Origin: JAEUNX01 sp034004685
Lineage (GTDB): Bacteria; Pseudomonadota; Gammaproteobacteria; Burkholderiales; Rhodocyclaceae
Assembly: GCA_034004685.1 (NCBI GenBank)
Contig: JAVEWG010000001.1
Location: forward strand, 1-64,000
Direction of reading: 5' to 3'
Length of the DNA stretch: 64,000 bases
Below, in pieces: positions 16,787 through 25,976 of the stretch. Position 1 is the first letter of the stretch, and every line of letters starts with the position of its first letter. The position numbers and the translations under genes were made by a program. The notes below the pieces were generated by a model. The model was not told the DNA's origin. It saw only the letters and a list, made by a program, of their open reading frames with translations, and did not search any database.

Positions 16787-17227
16787 TCAAAGGTAGATGC
16801 AGGCGGCCAGCCGCTCCTTGAGGGCCATCTCCGGCGTTTTGGTGTAATCCTTTTCGAGACGGTCGCTCACCAGCAGGGCGGTGGGGCCGTCCAGAATCGT
16901 GTTGAGCATGCCCATGAAGGCCGGCGGCGCCACCAGGATGGCCCGGGCGAAGGCGTTGGCGGCTCGCCCGTGGTAGAGCTCCCGGGCGATTTCCTGGGCG
17001 AAGACCTGGGCTTCGTGTTCCTTGGGCAAGGTCTGGGGCTGTCGGGTACCTTTACCGCCACCGCCGGATGCCATGGATCCGGAGCGGTCGGTGACCAGAT
17101 CCGAATTCTTTTGCCGGCTGGCCGGGTGTATCAGCTCCTTGACCAGGCGCAGGCCCTGATTGGGGCCCAGGTTGGCGTAGAGCTTGGCGAGGCTGGCGTT
17201 GGCAACCAGGATCCAGGTAATGGCCAT
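16787..17227 (-). CDS. Host-attachment family protein
   Basis: Small protein of 146 residues, starting MAITWILVANASLAKLYANL, with HPASRQKNSDLVTDRSGS, a glycine-rich stretch, then FAQEIARELYHGR, ILVAPPAFMGML and RLEKDYTKTPEMALKERL. This pattern matches the family annotated as required for attachment to host cells (Pfam Host_attach). The fold resembles release-factor-like RNase-H domains and the biochemical role is not established. It is a single gene with its own terminator. Confidence 0.8.
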   Translation of the reverse strand: MAITWILVANASLAKLYANLGPNQGLRLVKELIHPASRQKNSDLVTDRSGSMASGGGGKGTRQPQTLPKEHEAQVFAQEIARELYHGRAANAFARAILVAPPAFMGMLNTILDGPTALLVSDRLEKDYTKTPEMALKERLAACIYL

Positions 17228-17406
17228 GGGACGTCCTCCGTGTCACGTTTGGGAAAGCTGGTGGAGGTCCGGCGGGGCAGGGGCGCCCCCTTCGGACACG
17301 ACTCAGCTTTCTCACTCTAGGCAGGGAGTGGACCATCGGCAAAGGGCATCGATACCGCATCGTGAAAGCCTGGCCTCAGAACAAGCCGGGCCGGGGTTCT
17401 CGGCCT

Positions 17407-17871
17407 TCAAAAGATTTTCAGGGCCAATCCGCTGGCGAAGGCTTCCCCCAGTTCCCGGGCCCGCTCCACGTCCGCCGGGGTGACCGCCTTGCGCACGATC
17501 AGGGGTTCGGCCACCCGCTTCCAGCGGTAGCCGTTGGCGATGCGTTCGATCTCCCGCACCGCCCCGGTACCGTCATTGCCAGCGGACACGAAGATCCCGT
17601 AGGGCCGCCCCTCGGTGAGGCCCTCCACTGGATAGTAGGTGCGGTCGAAGAAGTCCTTTACCGCACCGGACATGTAGCCGAAGTTCTCCGGCGTGCCGAT
17701 GAGCAGTCCCTGGCAGGCCAGGAGTTCCTCCACCCCCGCGTCGAAGGCCCGCAGCAGCACGGTATCCACCTCCGCCACGTCGCGGGCGCCCTCGGCCACC
17801 GCTTGGGCCAGGCGCCCGGTGTTGCCGGTCTGGGTGTGAAACACGATGAGAAGTCTGGGGCGATCGCTCAT
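17407..17871 (-). CDS. Flavodoxin-family protein (FMN-binding)
   Basis: A 154-residue flavodoxin-like protein: phosphate-binding loop HTQTGNTGRLAQAV near residue 12, then GLLIGTPENFGYMSGAVKDF and VSAGNDGTGA, which contact the FMN ring in the NADPH-dependent FMN reductase/WrbA-like group. Function is probably quinone or flavin redox. Its ATG overlaps the stop of the MtfA-like gene by ATGA, so the two form a coupled pair. Confidence 0.8.
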   Translation of the reverse strand: MSDRPRLLIVFHTQTGNTGRLAQAVAEGARDVAEVDTVLLRAFDAGVEELLACQGLLIGTPENFGYMSGAVKDFFDRTYYPVEGLTEGRPYGIFVSAGNDGTGAVREIERIANGYRWKRVAEPLIVRKAVTPADVERARELGEAFASGLALKIF

Positions 17872-18632
17872 GGGGATGCAGCCGGGTCAAGGCGGTAATA
17901 ACGGGCCAGGAGTCCATACAGAGCCGGCATCGCCTCCCGGAGTTCCACCGGGCAAAGAAAGAAGGCCTCGCTGGCCACGGCGAAGAATTCCCCCTTATCC
18001 TGGCTGCCGTAGGGATCCAGCAGGGTGTCTTCCCCCCGGTCCACCGCCGCGCAATGGTCGGCATAGGCGCCATCGAGCACCCGGATCCATTCCTCCCGGC
18101 GGATCTCCGGGGGCAGGGCGGGGATGCCGTCCACCGCACCGTTGGTCATGTCCAGCTTGTGGACGAACTCGTGGATCACCACATTGACCCCCGGGGTGGC
18201 CGCTGGATCGTCGAACCACGAAAGGAGCACCGGTCCGCCCTCCCAGGCCTCCCCCAGGACCGGATCGTCGTACTCATGAACCACCCCGGCTTCGTCCATC
18301 TCCTGCCGGGGAATCAGGAAATCCCCGGGATAGACCACGATTCCGACCCAACCCCGATAGGCTTCCAGGCCCAGCTTGAGTACCGGCAAGCAAGCCTGTA
18401 GGGCAATAGCCAGCATCACCTCGTCGGTGAGATGGAATCCCTGGGCGCCATGGAATTCCTTGCCCCTCAGGAATGCCACGGCCAGGGTCCGCAGACGCTC
18501 CCGGTCAGCCGGGGAGAGCCGCCCAAGGAAGGGCAGGCGGGCTTCCGCCAGCCACCATTGGGCGGGCGTGACGCTCGGTGCCGGCGGTGGGCGCCGACCC
18601 AGTAAGCGCCCTAGCCAGGTCAGCTTCACCAT
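17868..18632 (-). CDS. mtfA: MtfA-like zinc peptidase
   Basis: Zinc metallopeptidase of the MtfA (Mlc titration factor A, DUF980) family, about 254 residues against 265 for the E. coli protein. The zinc site VIHEFVHKLDMTNG is clear, as is the second block GEFFAVASEAFF holding the third ligand. MtfA binds the glucose repressor Mlc in enterics; here the partner is unknown. The start at 18632 (MVKLTWLGRLLG) best fits the family although its ribosome binding site is weak. Confidence 0.85.
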   Translation of the reverse strand: MVKLTWLGRLLGRRPPPAPSVTPAQWWLAEARLPFLGRLSPADRERLRTLAVAFLRGKEFHGAQGFHLTDEVMLAIALQACLPVLKLGLEAYRGWVGIVVYPGDFLIPRQEMDEAGVVHEYDDPVLGEAWEGGPVLLSWFDDPAATPGVNVVIHEFVHKLDMTNGAVDGIPALPPEIRREEWIRVLDGAYADHCAAVDRGEDTLLDPYGSQDKGEFFAVASEAFFLCPVELREAMPALYGLLARYYRLDPAASP

Positions 18633-18798
18633 GGTTTGCCCCAAGACGGGGAGGCAGGGCGCCATAACGGGGCTGGCAGCGCCGGGGCGCTGCCTTGGAT
18701 GGGGTGCATGTTGGGGGATCGTGGCCAAGGGGTGATGGGCATGGGGTTTGCGTGGGGGGAGTCGCGCCTGGGTGTGTTTACATTAACCTTCCTCCTCC

Positions 18799-18934
18799 GT
18801 AGGGCGGGCGGGATTCATCCCGCCAACCTGCACCGCGCCTCCAACCTCGGCCGGTTGAAACCGGCCCTACGTCATCTCCCGGCGGACGTAGGGCGGGATT
18901 CATCCCGCCTCGGCGGGCTCAAGCCCGCCCTGCG
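18799..18934. repeat. Cluster of four REP palindromes
   Basis: In order: GTAG-headed palindrome 18799-18824 (with one duplicated GGGC), GGCCGGTTGAAACCGGCC with CTAC at 18849-18870, GTAG with GGCGGGATTCATCCCGCC at 18888-18909, and GGCGGGCTCAAGCCCGCC at about 18912-18929. No gene is supported between the peptidase and relA (18633-19076); a -10-like GGATAAT lies near 18996 and may serve relA. Confidence 0.8.
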
Positions 18935-19076
18935 GGGGGAGGGCTAAACACACCCTGGCCGGGATTATCCCGGGGTGGGGCGGCCTGCTCAATGTGGGAT
19001 AATCACGGCATGGCCACCTCCCCCTTGGCCCCCCAGCCCTGACGCCACTTTAGCCAGATAGGAACGGGACGCCAGC

Positions 19077-21281
19077 ATGGTCTCAGTCACCCACGCAGTC
19101 ACCCAGGCGGATGCCGAATCTCCCCCCGTGGAGCGCCTGTCCGCTGGCCTCAATCCAGAGCAAAGGGCCCTGATCGAGAAGGCCCTGTCCCTGGCCGAAC
19201 CCCTCTATCGGGATCACACCCTGAGTACCGGTGAATCGGTCTGGCAGCACGCCCTGGGCACCGCCATGATTGCCACCTCCCTGCGCCTGGACGCGGAAAC
19301 CCGCCTGGCGGCCCTGCTCTTTTCGGCGGGGGAGTTCCTGGAAAACGCCGAGGAGCGGCTGGCGGCTGAGTTCGGCGCTCCGGTGGCCCGCCTGGTGGTC
19401 GGACTCAAGGGCCTCAATGGCCTGCGGGTCATCACCCGGATGACCGCCAACGCTTCGGCGCCGGAAATCCGCGCCCAGACCGAAGTGCTGCGCAAGATGC
19501 TGCTGGCCATGGTGGAGGACATCCGGGTGGTGCTGCTGCGCCTGGCCTCCCGTACCCAGACCCTGCGCCACTTTACCGATTTTCCCGGAGAGGCCCGGGC
19601 CGAGGTGGCACGGGAGAGTATGGACATCTACGCCCCCTTGGCCAATCGCCTAGGAGTCTGGCAGCTCAAGTGGGAGCTGGAGGATCTTTCCTTCCGCTTT
19701 CTGGAGCCGGAAACCTACAAGCGCATCGCCAGGATGCTCGACGAGCGCCGGGTGGAGCGGCAGCAGTTCATCGATTCGGCCATCGAACGACTCCACCGGG
19801 AACTGGCCGCGGTGGGCGTCCAGGCTGAGATCCAGGGCCGCCCCAAGCACATCTTCAGCATCTACAACAAGATGAAGAAGAAGCGTCTGGACTTCTCCCA
19901 AGTGTACGACATCCGGGCCCTGCGGGTGCTGGTGGAGGATGTGAAGGACTGCTACACGGTGCTGGGGGTGGTCAATCAGCTGTGGCAACCCATCGCCCAG
20001 GAGTTCGATGACTACATCTCCCAGCCCAAAGGCAACAATTACCAGTCGCTCCATACTGCCGTGTGGGCCGGCGACGGCCGGGCCCTGGAAGTGCAGATCC
20101 GCACCCACGCCATGCACCGCCATGCCGAGCTGGGGGTGGCCGCTCACTGGCGCTACAAGGAAGGGGCGGGGGGCTCCGCCGGGGATTACGACGAGAAGAT
20201 CGCCCTGTTGCGCAGCCTCCTCTCCTGGCGGGACGAAATCACTGATTCCGCCCACTGGCTGGAGCAGTTCCGGCGGGCTTCCCTGGATGACACCATCTAT
20301 GTGCTGACGCCCCAAGGGCGGGTGATCGATCTGCCCCGAGGCGCCACGCCGGTGGATTTCGCCTACCGGGTGCACACCAACCTGGGCCACCGCTGCCGGG
20401 GCGCCAAGGTGGATGGCCACCTGGTCACCCTCAACCGCCCCCTGGAAAACGGCCAGACCGTGGAGATCGTCACCGCCAAGGAAGGCGGCCCCTCCCGGGA
20501 TTGGCTCACCAGCCAGGGCTATGTGCACACCCCCCGGGCCCGGCAGAAGATCAAGCAGTACTTCTCCGCCCTGGAGGAAGAGGAACTCCTGGCCCGGGGG
20601 CGCAGTTTCGTCACCAAGGAAATGCAGCGGGAAGGCCATGGCCAGGCCAATCTGGAGAGCCTGGCGGGGCGCCTGGGATTCAAGGACGCCGCCTCTTTGT
20701 TCATCGCCGCCGGCCGTGGCGAGGTGGGCCCCCGGGCGGTCCACACCGCCCTGCGGGAGTCCATCGATCCAGCCCCGGTCGAGGCCGCGCCGGAGATCGT
20801 CATCGGCCGCAGCCACCAGCATGACTCCAGCGACCGCATCCTTATCGTGGGGGTGGGCAAGCTTCTCACCAACCTGGGGCGCTGCTGCAAGCCCGCTCCG
20901 CCGGACGCCATCGAGGGTTTCGTGACCCGGGGGCGGGGCATTTCCATCCATCGGGTGGACTGCCGGGATTTCCAGAATCTGGCCCAGCATCACCCGGAGC
21001 GGGTGGTGCCGGCGGAATGGGGGGACCAGGCCATCGGCGGCCGCCTGGCGGTTTACCCCACTGACATCCGGGTAGTGGCGGGCGACCGGCAGGGTTTGCT
21101 GCGGGACATTTCCGAGGTGCTCTCCCGGGAAAAGCTCAATGTCATCGCGGTCAACACCCTGTCGAAGAAGGGGGCCGCCCACATGAAGTTTACCGTGGAG
21201 GTCGCCAGCGTGGCCCAGATCCAACGGGCCCTGGCCTGCATCCGGGAGGTGCCGGGGGTGGAGGATGTCAGCAGGGGTTGA
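19077..21281 (+). CDS. relA: GTP pyrophosphokinase, RelA type
   Basis: Stringent-response (p)ppGpp synthetase of 734 residues. The N-terminal hydrolase-like domain is degenerate: where SpoT enzymes have an HD pair, this protein reads AALLFSAGEFL, so hydrolysis is unlikely. The synthetase domain is intact (YDIRALRVLV and then EFDDYISQPKGNNYQSLHT near residue 309); the acidic EFDD signature marks the RelA class rather than the basic RFKD of SpoT. TGS (about 395-460) and a C-terminal ACT domain (about 660-734) follow, for ribosome binding. It is transcribed alone. Confidence 0.93.
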   Translation: MVSVTHAVTQADAESPPVERLSAGLNPEQRALIEKALSLAEPLYRDHTLSTGESVWQHALGTAMIATSLRLDAETRLAALLFSAGEFLENAEERLAAEFGAPVARLVVGLKGLNGLRVITRMTANASAPEIRAQTEVLRKMLLAMVEDIRVVLLRLASRTQTLRHFTDFPGEARAEVARESMDIYAPLANRLGVWQLKWELEDLSFRFLEPETYKRIARMLDERRVERQQFIDSAIERLHRELAAVGVQAEIQGRPKHIFSIYNKMKKKRLDFSQVYDIRALRVLVEDVKDCYTVLGVVNQLWQPIAQEFDDYISQPKGNNYQSLHTAVWAGDGRALEVQIRTHAMHRHAELGVAAHWRYKEGAGGSAGDYDEKIALLRSLLSWRDEITDSAHWLEQFRRASLDDTIYVLTPQGRVIDLPRGATPVDFAYRVHTNLGHRCRGAKVDGHLVTLNRPLENGQTVEIVTAKEGGPSRDWLTSQGYVHTPRARQKIKQYFSALEEEELLARGRSFVTKEMQREGHGQANLESLAGRLGFKDAASLFIAAGRGEVGPRAVHTALRESIDPAPVEAAPEIVIGRSHQHDSSDRILIVGVGKLLTNLGRCCKPAPPDAIEGFVTRGRGISIHRVDCRDFQNLAQHHPERVVPAEWGDQAIGGRLAVYPTDIRVVAGDRQGLLRDISEVLSREKLNVIAVNTLSKKGAAHMKFTVEVASVAQIQRALACIREVPGVEDVSRG

Positions 21282-21369
21282 GCGCTTTTCCACGCGCTTT
21301 TAAAAGCGCGCAGACAGGCTCCGGGGGACGGGACCATGGGCCCGGGATCAAACCCCGGCCCGGGTGGGT

Positions 21370-21792
21370 TCAGCCAAACTTTACTTGGCGCTTGGCCAGC
21401 TTCCAGCCCTGGTCCGTCAGTCGGAAGCTGTCGTGGTATTCCCCCATCAGGAAGAGGGTGGGGTTGGCGGCGGCGTCCTTGTAGGCCTGGATGTAGGACT
21501 TGGCGGTGGCCGTGGCGGGCCCGGTAAAGCGGATCAGGGTGCAGCCCAGGAAGTGGCGCACGTTGGTGCCCGGCCCCATCATCCCGCTACGCCGGCGATC
21601 CTCGGCGCCCGCCCGCAGGTCGGCGTGACCACGGCGGACATCGCCGAACATTTCCCATTCGGCGTCTTCGGTGAAGCAGGCTACGTAGTCATCCAGGCCC
21701 TCGATGGGGGTGGTGTCGGCATGCCAGATCAGTTCGGCGAGCAGGCGGTGGATGGCCAGTTCGTCAGCGGCGCGGTCGTTCGGTTTCATCAT
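21370..21792 (-). CDS. SnoaL-like/NTF2-fold protein
   Basis: A 140-residue protein of the SnoaL-like (nuclear transport factor 2) superfamily: AIHRLLAELIWHADTT, YVACFTEDAEWEMFG, GTNVRHFLG and YHDSFRLTDQGWKLAKRQV follow the fold's typical pattern. Members are ketosteroid-isomerase-like enzymes, dioxygenase small subunits or ligand-binding proteins. It precedes nothing on its strand and follows the isochorismatase-fold gene after 57 bases, so they may share a transcript. Function unknown. Confidence 0.75.
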   Translation of the reverse strand: MMKPNDRAADELAIHRLLAELIWHADTTPIEGLDDYVACFTEDAEWEMFGDVRRGHADLRAGAEDRRRSGMMGPGTNVRHFLGCTLIRFTGPATATAKSYIQAYKDAAANPTLFLMGEYHDSFRLTDQGWKLAKRQVKFG

Positions 21793-21849
21793 GGTGAAGA
21801 TCCTGCAAGAGGTTTGGGTCGGGCAAGCGCTGTGGGGGCCAGGCCCGTC

Positions 21850-22455
21850 TCAGGCTTCCACGCCCCAGGCGGAGAGAATCTCGTCCACCGTGGCAATGCC
21901 GCCAATGAAGGGCAGGGTGTACTGGATCACGGCCTCGGCGTACTCGGGGGGCGTGCCCACCACTGCATCCCGGGGGAACACCACCGTGAAGCCCTCGTCG
22001 GTGGCTTCGGTGCCCACCACCGGCAGGGCCACATTGAGGGAAATGCCGGCAAGCACCACTTGAGTGATGCCCAGGTTGCGCAGCAGCTTGAAGGTCTCGG
22101 TGCCGTGGGTGGGGGAGAAGCCGGTATTGCGGGGCAGGATCAGGTCGTTGGGGCCCACGCCGATCTCCGGGATGGGCTGTACGGCGGGGTGGGTGGGGTT
22201 CCAGTCCCCGAGCTTGCCCAGCAGCTTGGCCATGAGGGGGGCCTTGCGGTTGGAGGAGCGGTTGTTGGCCACCGGCACGTAGGTGAGGTGCACCACCAGG
22301 GCGCCAGCGGCGCGGGCGCCCCGGGCCAGACGCCCCATCACTTGCTTCTGGACCCCCGCTGCATCAGCGATAGCCTTCATCACGCTTTGTTCCCCAAGCA
22401 GGCCATTCTGGCATTCGACGAACAGCACCGCGGTATTTTTTGGATCAACCAGCAT
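21850..22455 (-). CDS. Isochorismatase-fold protein lacking the catalytic cysteine
   Basis: Cysteine-hydrolase (isochorismatase/nicotinamidase) fold, about 201 residues; the ATG at 22455 has AGGAGG six bases upstream. The usual first Asp of the catalytic triad is replaced in the segment VLFVECQNGLLG (Glu instead of Asp), and the segment that normally reads GvxTNxCV is GISLNVALPVVGTEATDEGF, with Ala where the nucleophilic Cys belongs. The rest of the fold is conserved. It may be a non-hydrolytic relative or act by another mechanism. It is upstream of the SnoaL-like gene. Confidence 0.78.
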   Translation of the reverse strand: MLVDPKNTAVLFVECQNGLLGEQSVMKAIADAAGVQKQVMGRLARGARAAGALVVHLTYVPVANNRSSNRKAPLMAKLLGKLGDWNPTHPAVQPIPEIGVGPNDLILPRNTGFSPTHGTETFKLLRNLGITQVVLAGISLNVALPVVGTEATDEGFTVVFPRDAVVGTPPEYAEAVIQYTLPFIGGIATVDEILSAWGVEA

Positions 22456-22643
22456 CACTACCCTCCTTTAAGGTCTTGAACAGCATGTTGTTCTTGAAGG
22501 CGCCGCGCTGATGGATGGGTATCAGCAAGTACCGGCGCCGGAACTGCATCGGCCATCTCCATCAGGCGGCGAGACGGCGTGGCCAGGGCATCCCATTGCG
22601 CTCCGGGGCGCTGGGCATCGGCAACCCGAGGGGCTCAGGGGGC

Positions 22644-23405
22644 CTATTGTCGGGGGCCCACCGCCGCCAGAATCCTGGCCAGAACAAAAACGAGAATACA
22701 GCACAAGGCGATGGTCGCGGCGCCGCAGAGCCAGACGACGGGTGTGGACCAGCCCGAATTGAGGGCTTGGGCCACCGGGCCGGTGGTGGAGCCCAATACG
22801 CCGCCATAGATGAAGGTGGGCAGCAACAGGAGCAGCAGTTTGCGCGGGCCGTGAAGGTGCGGCAGCAACCCGTACATGGCCGCCCCCAGGGCGAACCCCC
22901 CGGCGGCATCGGCGAAGGAGAACCACAGGGGCGAGCCGATCAGCTGGAACGGCTGGTTGCCATAAAACGCGCTTTGGTTGGTCCACTGGGCGATGGAAAT
23001 CGCCAGCCAATCGATGAACACCAACAGGAAGAAATAGGCGATCGACTGGCCCAGGGTGACGCCCCGTTCGAACTTGCGCCAAAGGAAATAGGACGCCCCG
23101 CCAAACAGCCAGGCGTAGCCGATCACCACGGACCAGGGGATTTCCCGGCCATAGGAGTAGAACAAGGCCAGGGGATTTTGCGACGGCCACCAGTACAAGA
23201 GGGTGTTGTCGAAAACCGATTCGAGGAGGATCGCGGACAGGGAGGTCCCGATGAGAATGAACGGCAGGATCGGGCCCCGTTTGCGCTCGGCGGACAAGGC
23301 CCACCACAGCAAGAGCGCCGTCACGATCAGCACCGAAACCATCAGTTTGGTGCCAACGCCGGGCGGAGCCGGAATGATCGGCATGGGTGGGATGGGACTC
23401 GTCAT
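22644..23405 (-). CDS. Unknown multi-pass membrane protein
   Basis: About 253 residues with six or seven hydrophobic segments, for example TKLMVSVLIVTALLLWWAL, IGYAWLFGGASYFLW, SIAYFFLLVFIDWLAISIA and AATIALCCILVFVLARIL. AGGA lies seven bases before the ATG at 23405. I recognise no family. Conserved-looking polar residues (ESVFDNTLLYWW, FADAAGG) occur between segments, which could mark a channel or a small-molecule site. It follows nothing closely: 188 bases separate it from the isochorismatase-fold gene. Confidence 0.7.
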   Translation of the reverse strand: MTSPIPPMPIIPAPPGVGTKLMVSVLIVTALLLWWALSAERKRGPILPFILIGTSLSAILLESVFDNTLLYWWPSQNPLALFYSYGREIPWSVVIGYAWLFGGASYFLWRKFERGVTLGQSIAYFFLLVFIDWLAISIAQWTNQSAFYGNQPFQLIGSPLWFSFADAAGGFALGAAMYGLLPHLHGPRKLLLLLLPTFIYGGVLGSTTGPVAQALNSGWSTPVVWLCGAATIALCCILVFVLARILAAVGPRQ

Positions 23406-23831
23406 GGCCATGTCCTTTTGGAAGTTCCAGTTATTGAAATAACTCCAGGGGAATACGAAAGCGCCCGTCTTCGCTGCCCACGGGATCGATCCATCGGCTT
23501 ATGGGCGACCCGAAACCATCCTGGTGGAGGAGGTTTTCGCTGGAATATCCAGCCCGTGGAAATCGACCCTGTGGATTCGATACCCGTCCAAATGGGCGTT
23601 GCATCGCATTCGGAGCCAGCTTAGACCGGCAGCGGGTTTAAGGGGCGCCACGCAGGTCGCAAATCGTGCCAAGGACCGCCAGGGCGCTGAATCCCGTGGG
23701 GACATGAACCCCCCGAAAAGGGATGCGCCGGGGCGAGCCCTTATGTCGCCGGACAGGCCCGGCAAAGCTGGCGGTGATGGATGTTGCGTGGGCACCAGCA
23801 GCCCCTCAATGGTGGGTGGCCCGAGTCGGGG
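23406..23831. other. Gap with no supported gene
   Basis: Between the membrane-protein start and the ppk stop, 426 bases hold only short frames with no family resemblance or ribosome binding site. I see no REP palindrome or terminator of good quality here. Confidence 0.5.
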
Positions 23832-25916
23832 TCAGGCCCCCTTTGCCGCCATCTCGGCCATCAGCAGGGCCTGGGCCGAGCGGGACGTCCCTCGAGCGGC
23901 GCGCCGGCGATAGCCGCCGTCGGGCTGCATTTCCCAGGACTGGCAGTTGTCCACTAGGTAGGGACGCAGGCCCTCCCGCATGACCCGGCGCTTGAGTTTC
24001 GGATCCAGTACCGGGAAGGCCACTTCGATGCGGCGGAAGAAGTTGCGGTCCATCCAGTCCGCGCTGGAGAGGTAGATGCGCTCGGCACCGGCGGCATGAA
24101 AGTAGAAAATCCGGTGATGCTCCAGAAAACGCCCCACCACCGAACGCACCCGGATGTTGTCAGAGAGTCCCGGCACGCCGGGGCGCAAGGCGCAGGGGCC
24201 GCGCACGATCAGGTCGATTTCCACCCCGGCGCGGGATGCCTCATAGAGGGCCTCGATGGTTTCCGGCTCCAGCAGGGCGTTCATCTTGGTAATGATGCGG
24301 GCCTTGCGACCCTGGCGGGCTTCCTCGGCCTCGGCCTGGATGGCGGCCACCACGTTGGGCTGGAGGCTGAAGGGGGCCTGCCACAGATGGCGCAGGGTGC
24401 CGGCCCGGCCCAGGCCGGTGAGCTGCTTGAAGACCTCGGCCACGTCCTCGCCGATTTCCTCGTTGGCAGTCAGCAGTCCGAAATCCGTGTAGAAGCGGGT
24501 GGTGCGGGGGTGGTAGTTGCCGGTGCCCAGGTGCACGTAGCGGCGCAGCCCACCTTCTTCCCGGCGCACCAGCATGATCATCTTGGCGTGGGTCTTGTAA
24601 CCGAACACCCCATAGACCACGTGGGCCCCCACTTCCTCCAGTTTGTTGGCCAGGAAGATGTTGGCCTCTTCGTCAAAACGGGCCATCAGCTCCACCACCA
24701 CGGTGACTTCCTTGCCGTTGCGGGCCGCCCGCACCAGGTGTTCCATCAGCACGGAATCGGTGCCGGTGCGGTACACCGTCATCTTGATGGCCACAACCGC
24801 CGGATCCTCGGCGGCGGTCTTGAGCAGCTCGATCACCGGGGAAAACAACTGGAACGGGTGGTGGAGCAGGATGTCCTGACGGCGGATGGTGCTGAAGAGA
24901 TCCGGGTGCTTGGTCAAACAGGCGGGCAGGCCGGGGGTGAAGGGGGGGTAGAGGAGATCCGGGCGATCCACCCAGTCGGGCACCTGCATCAGGCGCACCA
25001 GATTCACGATGCCCGGGGTCCGGTAGAGGTCGCTTTTCATCAGGCCGAACTGCTGGAGCAGGAAGTCCGCCATGGCCTCGGAGCAATTGTCCGCCACTTC
25101 CAGGCGCACCGCGTCGCCAAAGTGGCGTTGCTGGAGTTCCCCCTTGAGGGTGGCGCGCAGATCCTTGACCTCTTCTTCATCCACGAACAAATCGGAATTG
25201 CGGGTCACCCGGAATTGGTAGCAACCCAGCACCTGCATGCCGGTGAAGAGCTCTCCCACGTGTTCATGGAGCACCGAGGAGAGGAACACGAAGCCGTATT
25301 CCATCTCGGTGAGCGCCCGGGGCAGCCGGATCACCCGGGGCAGGGCCCGGGGGGCCTGGACGATGGCGGCGCCCGAATCCCGGCCAAAGGCGTCCCGCCC
25401 CTCCAGTTCCACCGCGAAGTTGAGGCTCTTGTTGAGCACCCGGGGAAAGGGATGGGCCGGGTCCAGGCCGATGGGGGTGAGCACCGGCATGACCTGCTCC
25501 TGGAAATACTGGCGGATCCAGCTCCGCTGGTCGTCGGTCCATTGGGCCCGGCGCAGGAACGCGATGCTTTCCCGCTCCAGTGCCGGCAGGATGTCGTCGT
25601 TGAGGAGGGCGTATTGCTCGGCAATCAGGCGATGCACCTGGGCACTCACCTGTTCCAGCAATTCCCCCGGCAGGATGCCGTCGTTGCCGGCGGAAAGGGT
25701 GCCCAGGCGCAGGTGCTCCTTGATCCCCGCCACCCGGATTTCGAAAAACTCATCCAGGTTGCTGGAAACGATGCACAGGAAGCGCAAGCGCTCCATGAGG
25801 GGTACCGCCGGGTCGGCGGCCTGGGCGAGCACCCGGCGCTGGAACTGGAGGAGCGAAAGTTCCCGGTTGATGAAATGATCGGCGGGATAGAGGGCGAGGT
25901 CGCTGGAGCGGTTCAT
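23832..25916 (-). CDS. ppk1: Polyphosphate kinase 1
   Basis: ATP-polyphosphate phosphotransferase of 694 residues, the usual length. Four PPK domains are recognisable: the N-terminal FINRELSLLQFQRRVLAQA, the head domain, and the two phospholipase-D-like domains carrying the phosphohistidine region (VYGVFGYKTHAKMIMLVRR near residue 440) and the second histidine region (FLEHHRIFYFH near 600). YHPRTTRFYTDFGLLT lies between. It is divergent from ppx across 187 bases that contain Pho-box-like repeats, so synthesis and breakdown of polyphosphate are neighbours. Confidence 0.95.
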   Translation of the reverse strand: MNRSSDLALYPADHFINRELSLLQFQRRVLAQAADPAVPLMERLRFLCIVSSNLDEFFEIRVAGIKEHLRLGTLSAGNDGILPGELLEQVSAQVHRLIAEQYALLNDDILPALERESIAFLRRAQWTDDQRSWIRQYFQEQVMPVLTPIGLDPAHPFPRVLNKSLNFAVELEGRDAFGRDSGAAIVQAPRALPRVIRLPRALTEMEYGFVFLSSVLHEHVGELFTGMQVLGCYQFRVTRNSDLFVDEEEVKDLRATLKGELQQRHFGDAVRLEVADNCSEAMADFLLQQFGLMKSDLYRTPGIVNLVRLMQVPDWVDRPDLLYPPFTPGLPACLTKHPDLFSTIRRQDILLHHPFQLFSPVIELLKTAAEDPAVVAIKMTVYRTGTDSVLMEHLVRAARNGKEVTVVVELMARFDEEANIFLANKLEEVGAHVVYGVFGYKTHAKMIMLVRREEGGLRRYVHLGTGNYHPRTTRFYTDFGLLTANEEIGEDVAEVFKQLTGLGRAGTLRHLWQAPFSLQPNVVAAIQAEAEEARQGRKARIITKMNALLEPETIEALYEASRAGVEIDLIVRGPCALRPGVPGLSDNIRVRSVVGRFLEHHRIFYFHAAGAERIYLSSADWMDRNFFRRIEVAFPVLDPKLKRRVMREGLRPYLVDNCQSWEMQPDGGYRRRAARGTSRSAQALLMAEMAAKGA

Positions 25917-25976
25917 CGGCTGGGCTGATCCGGTGTGGGCGTTGGGCTGATTGTGGCGATCTGTAGTGCGGAGTAT

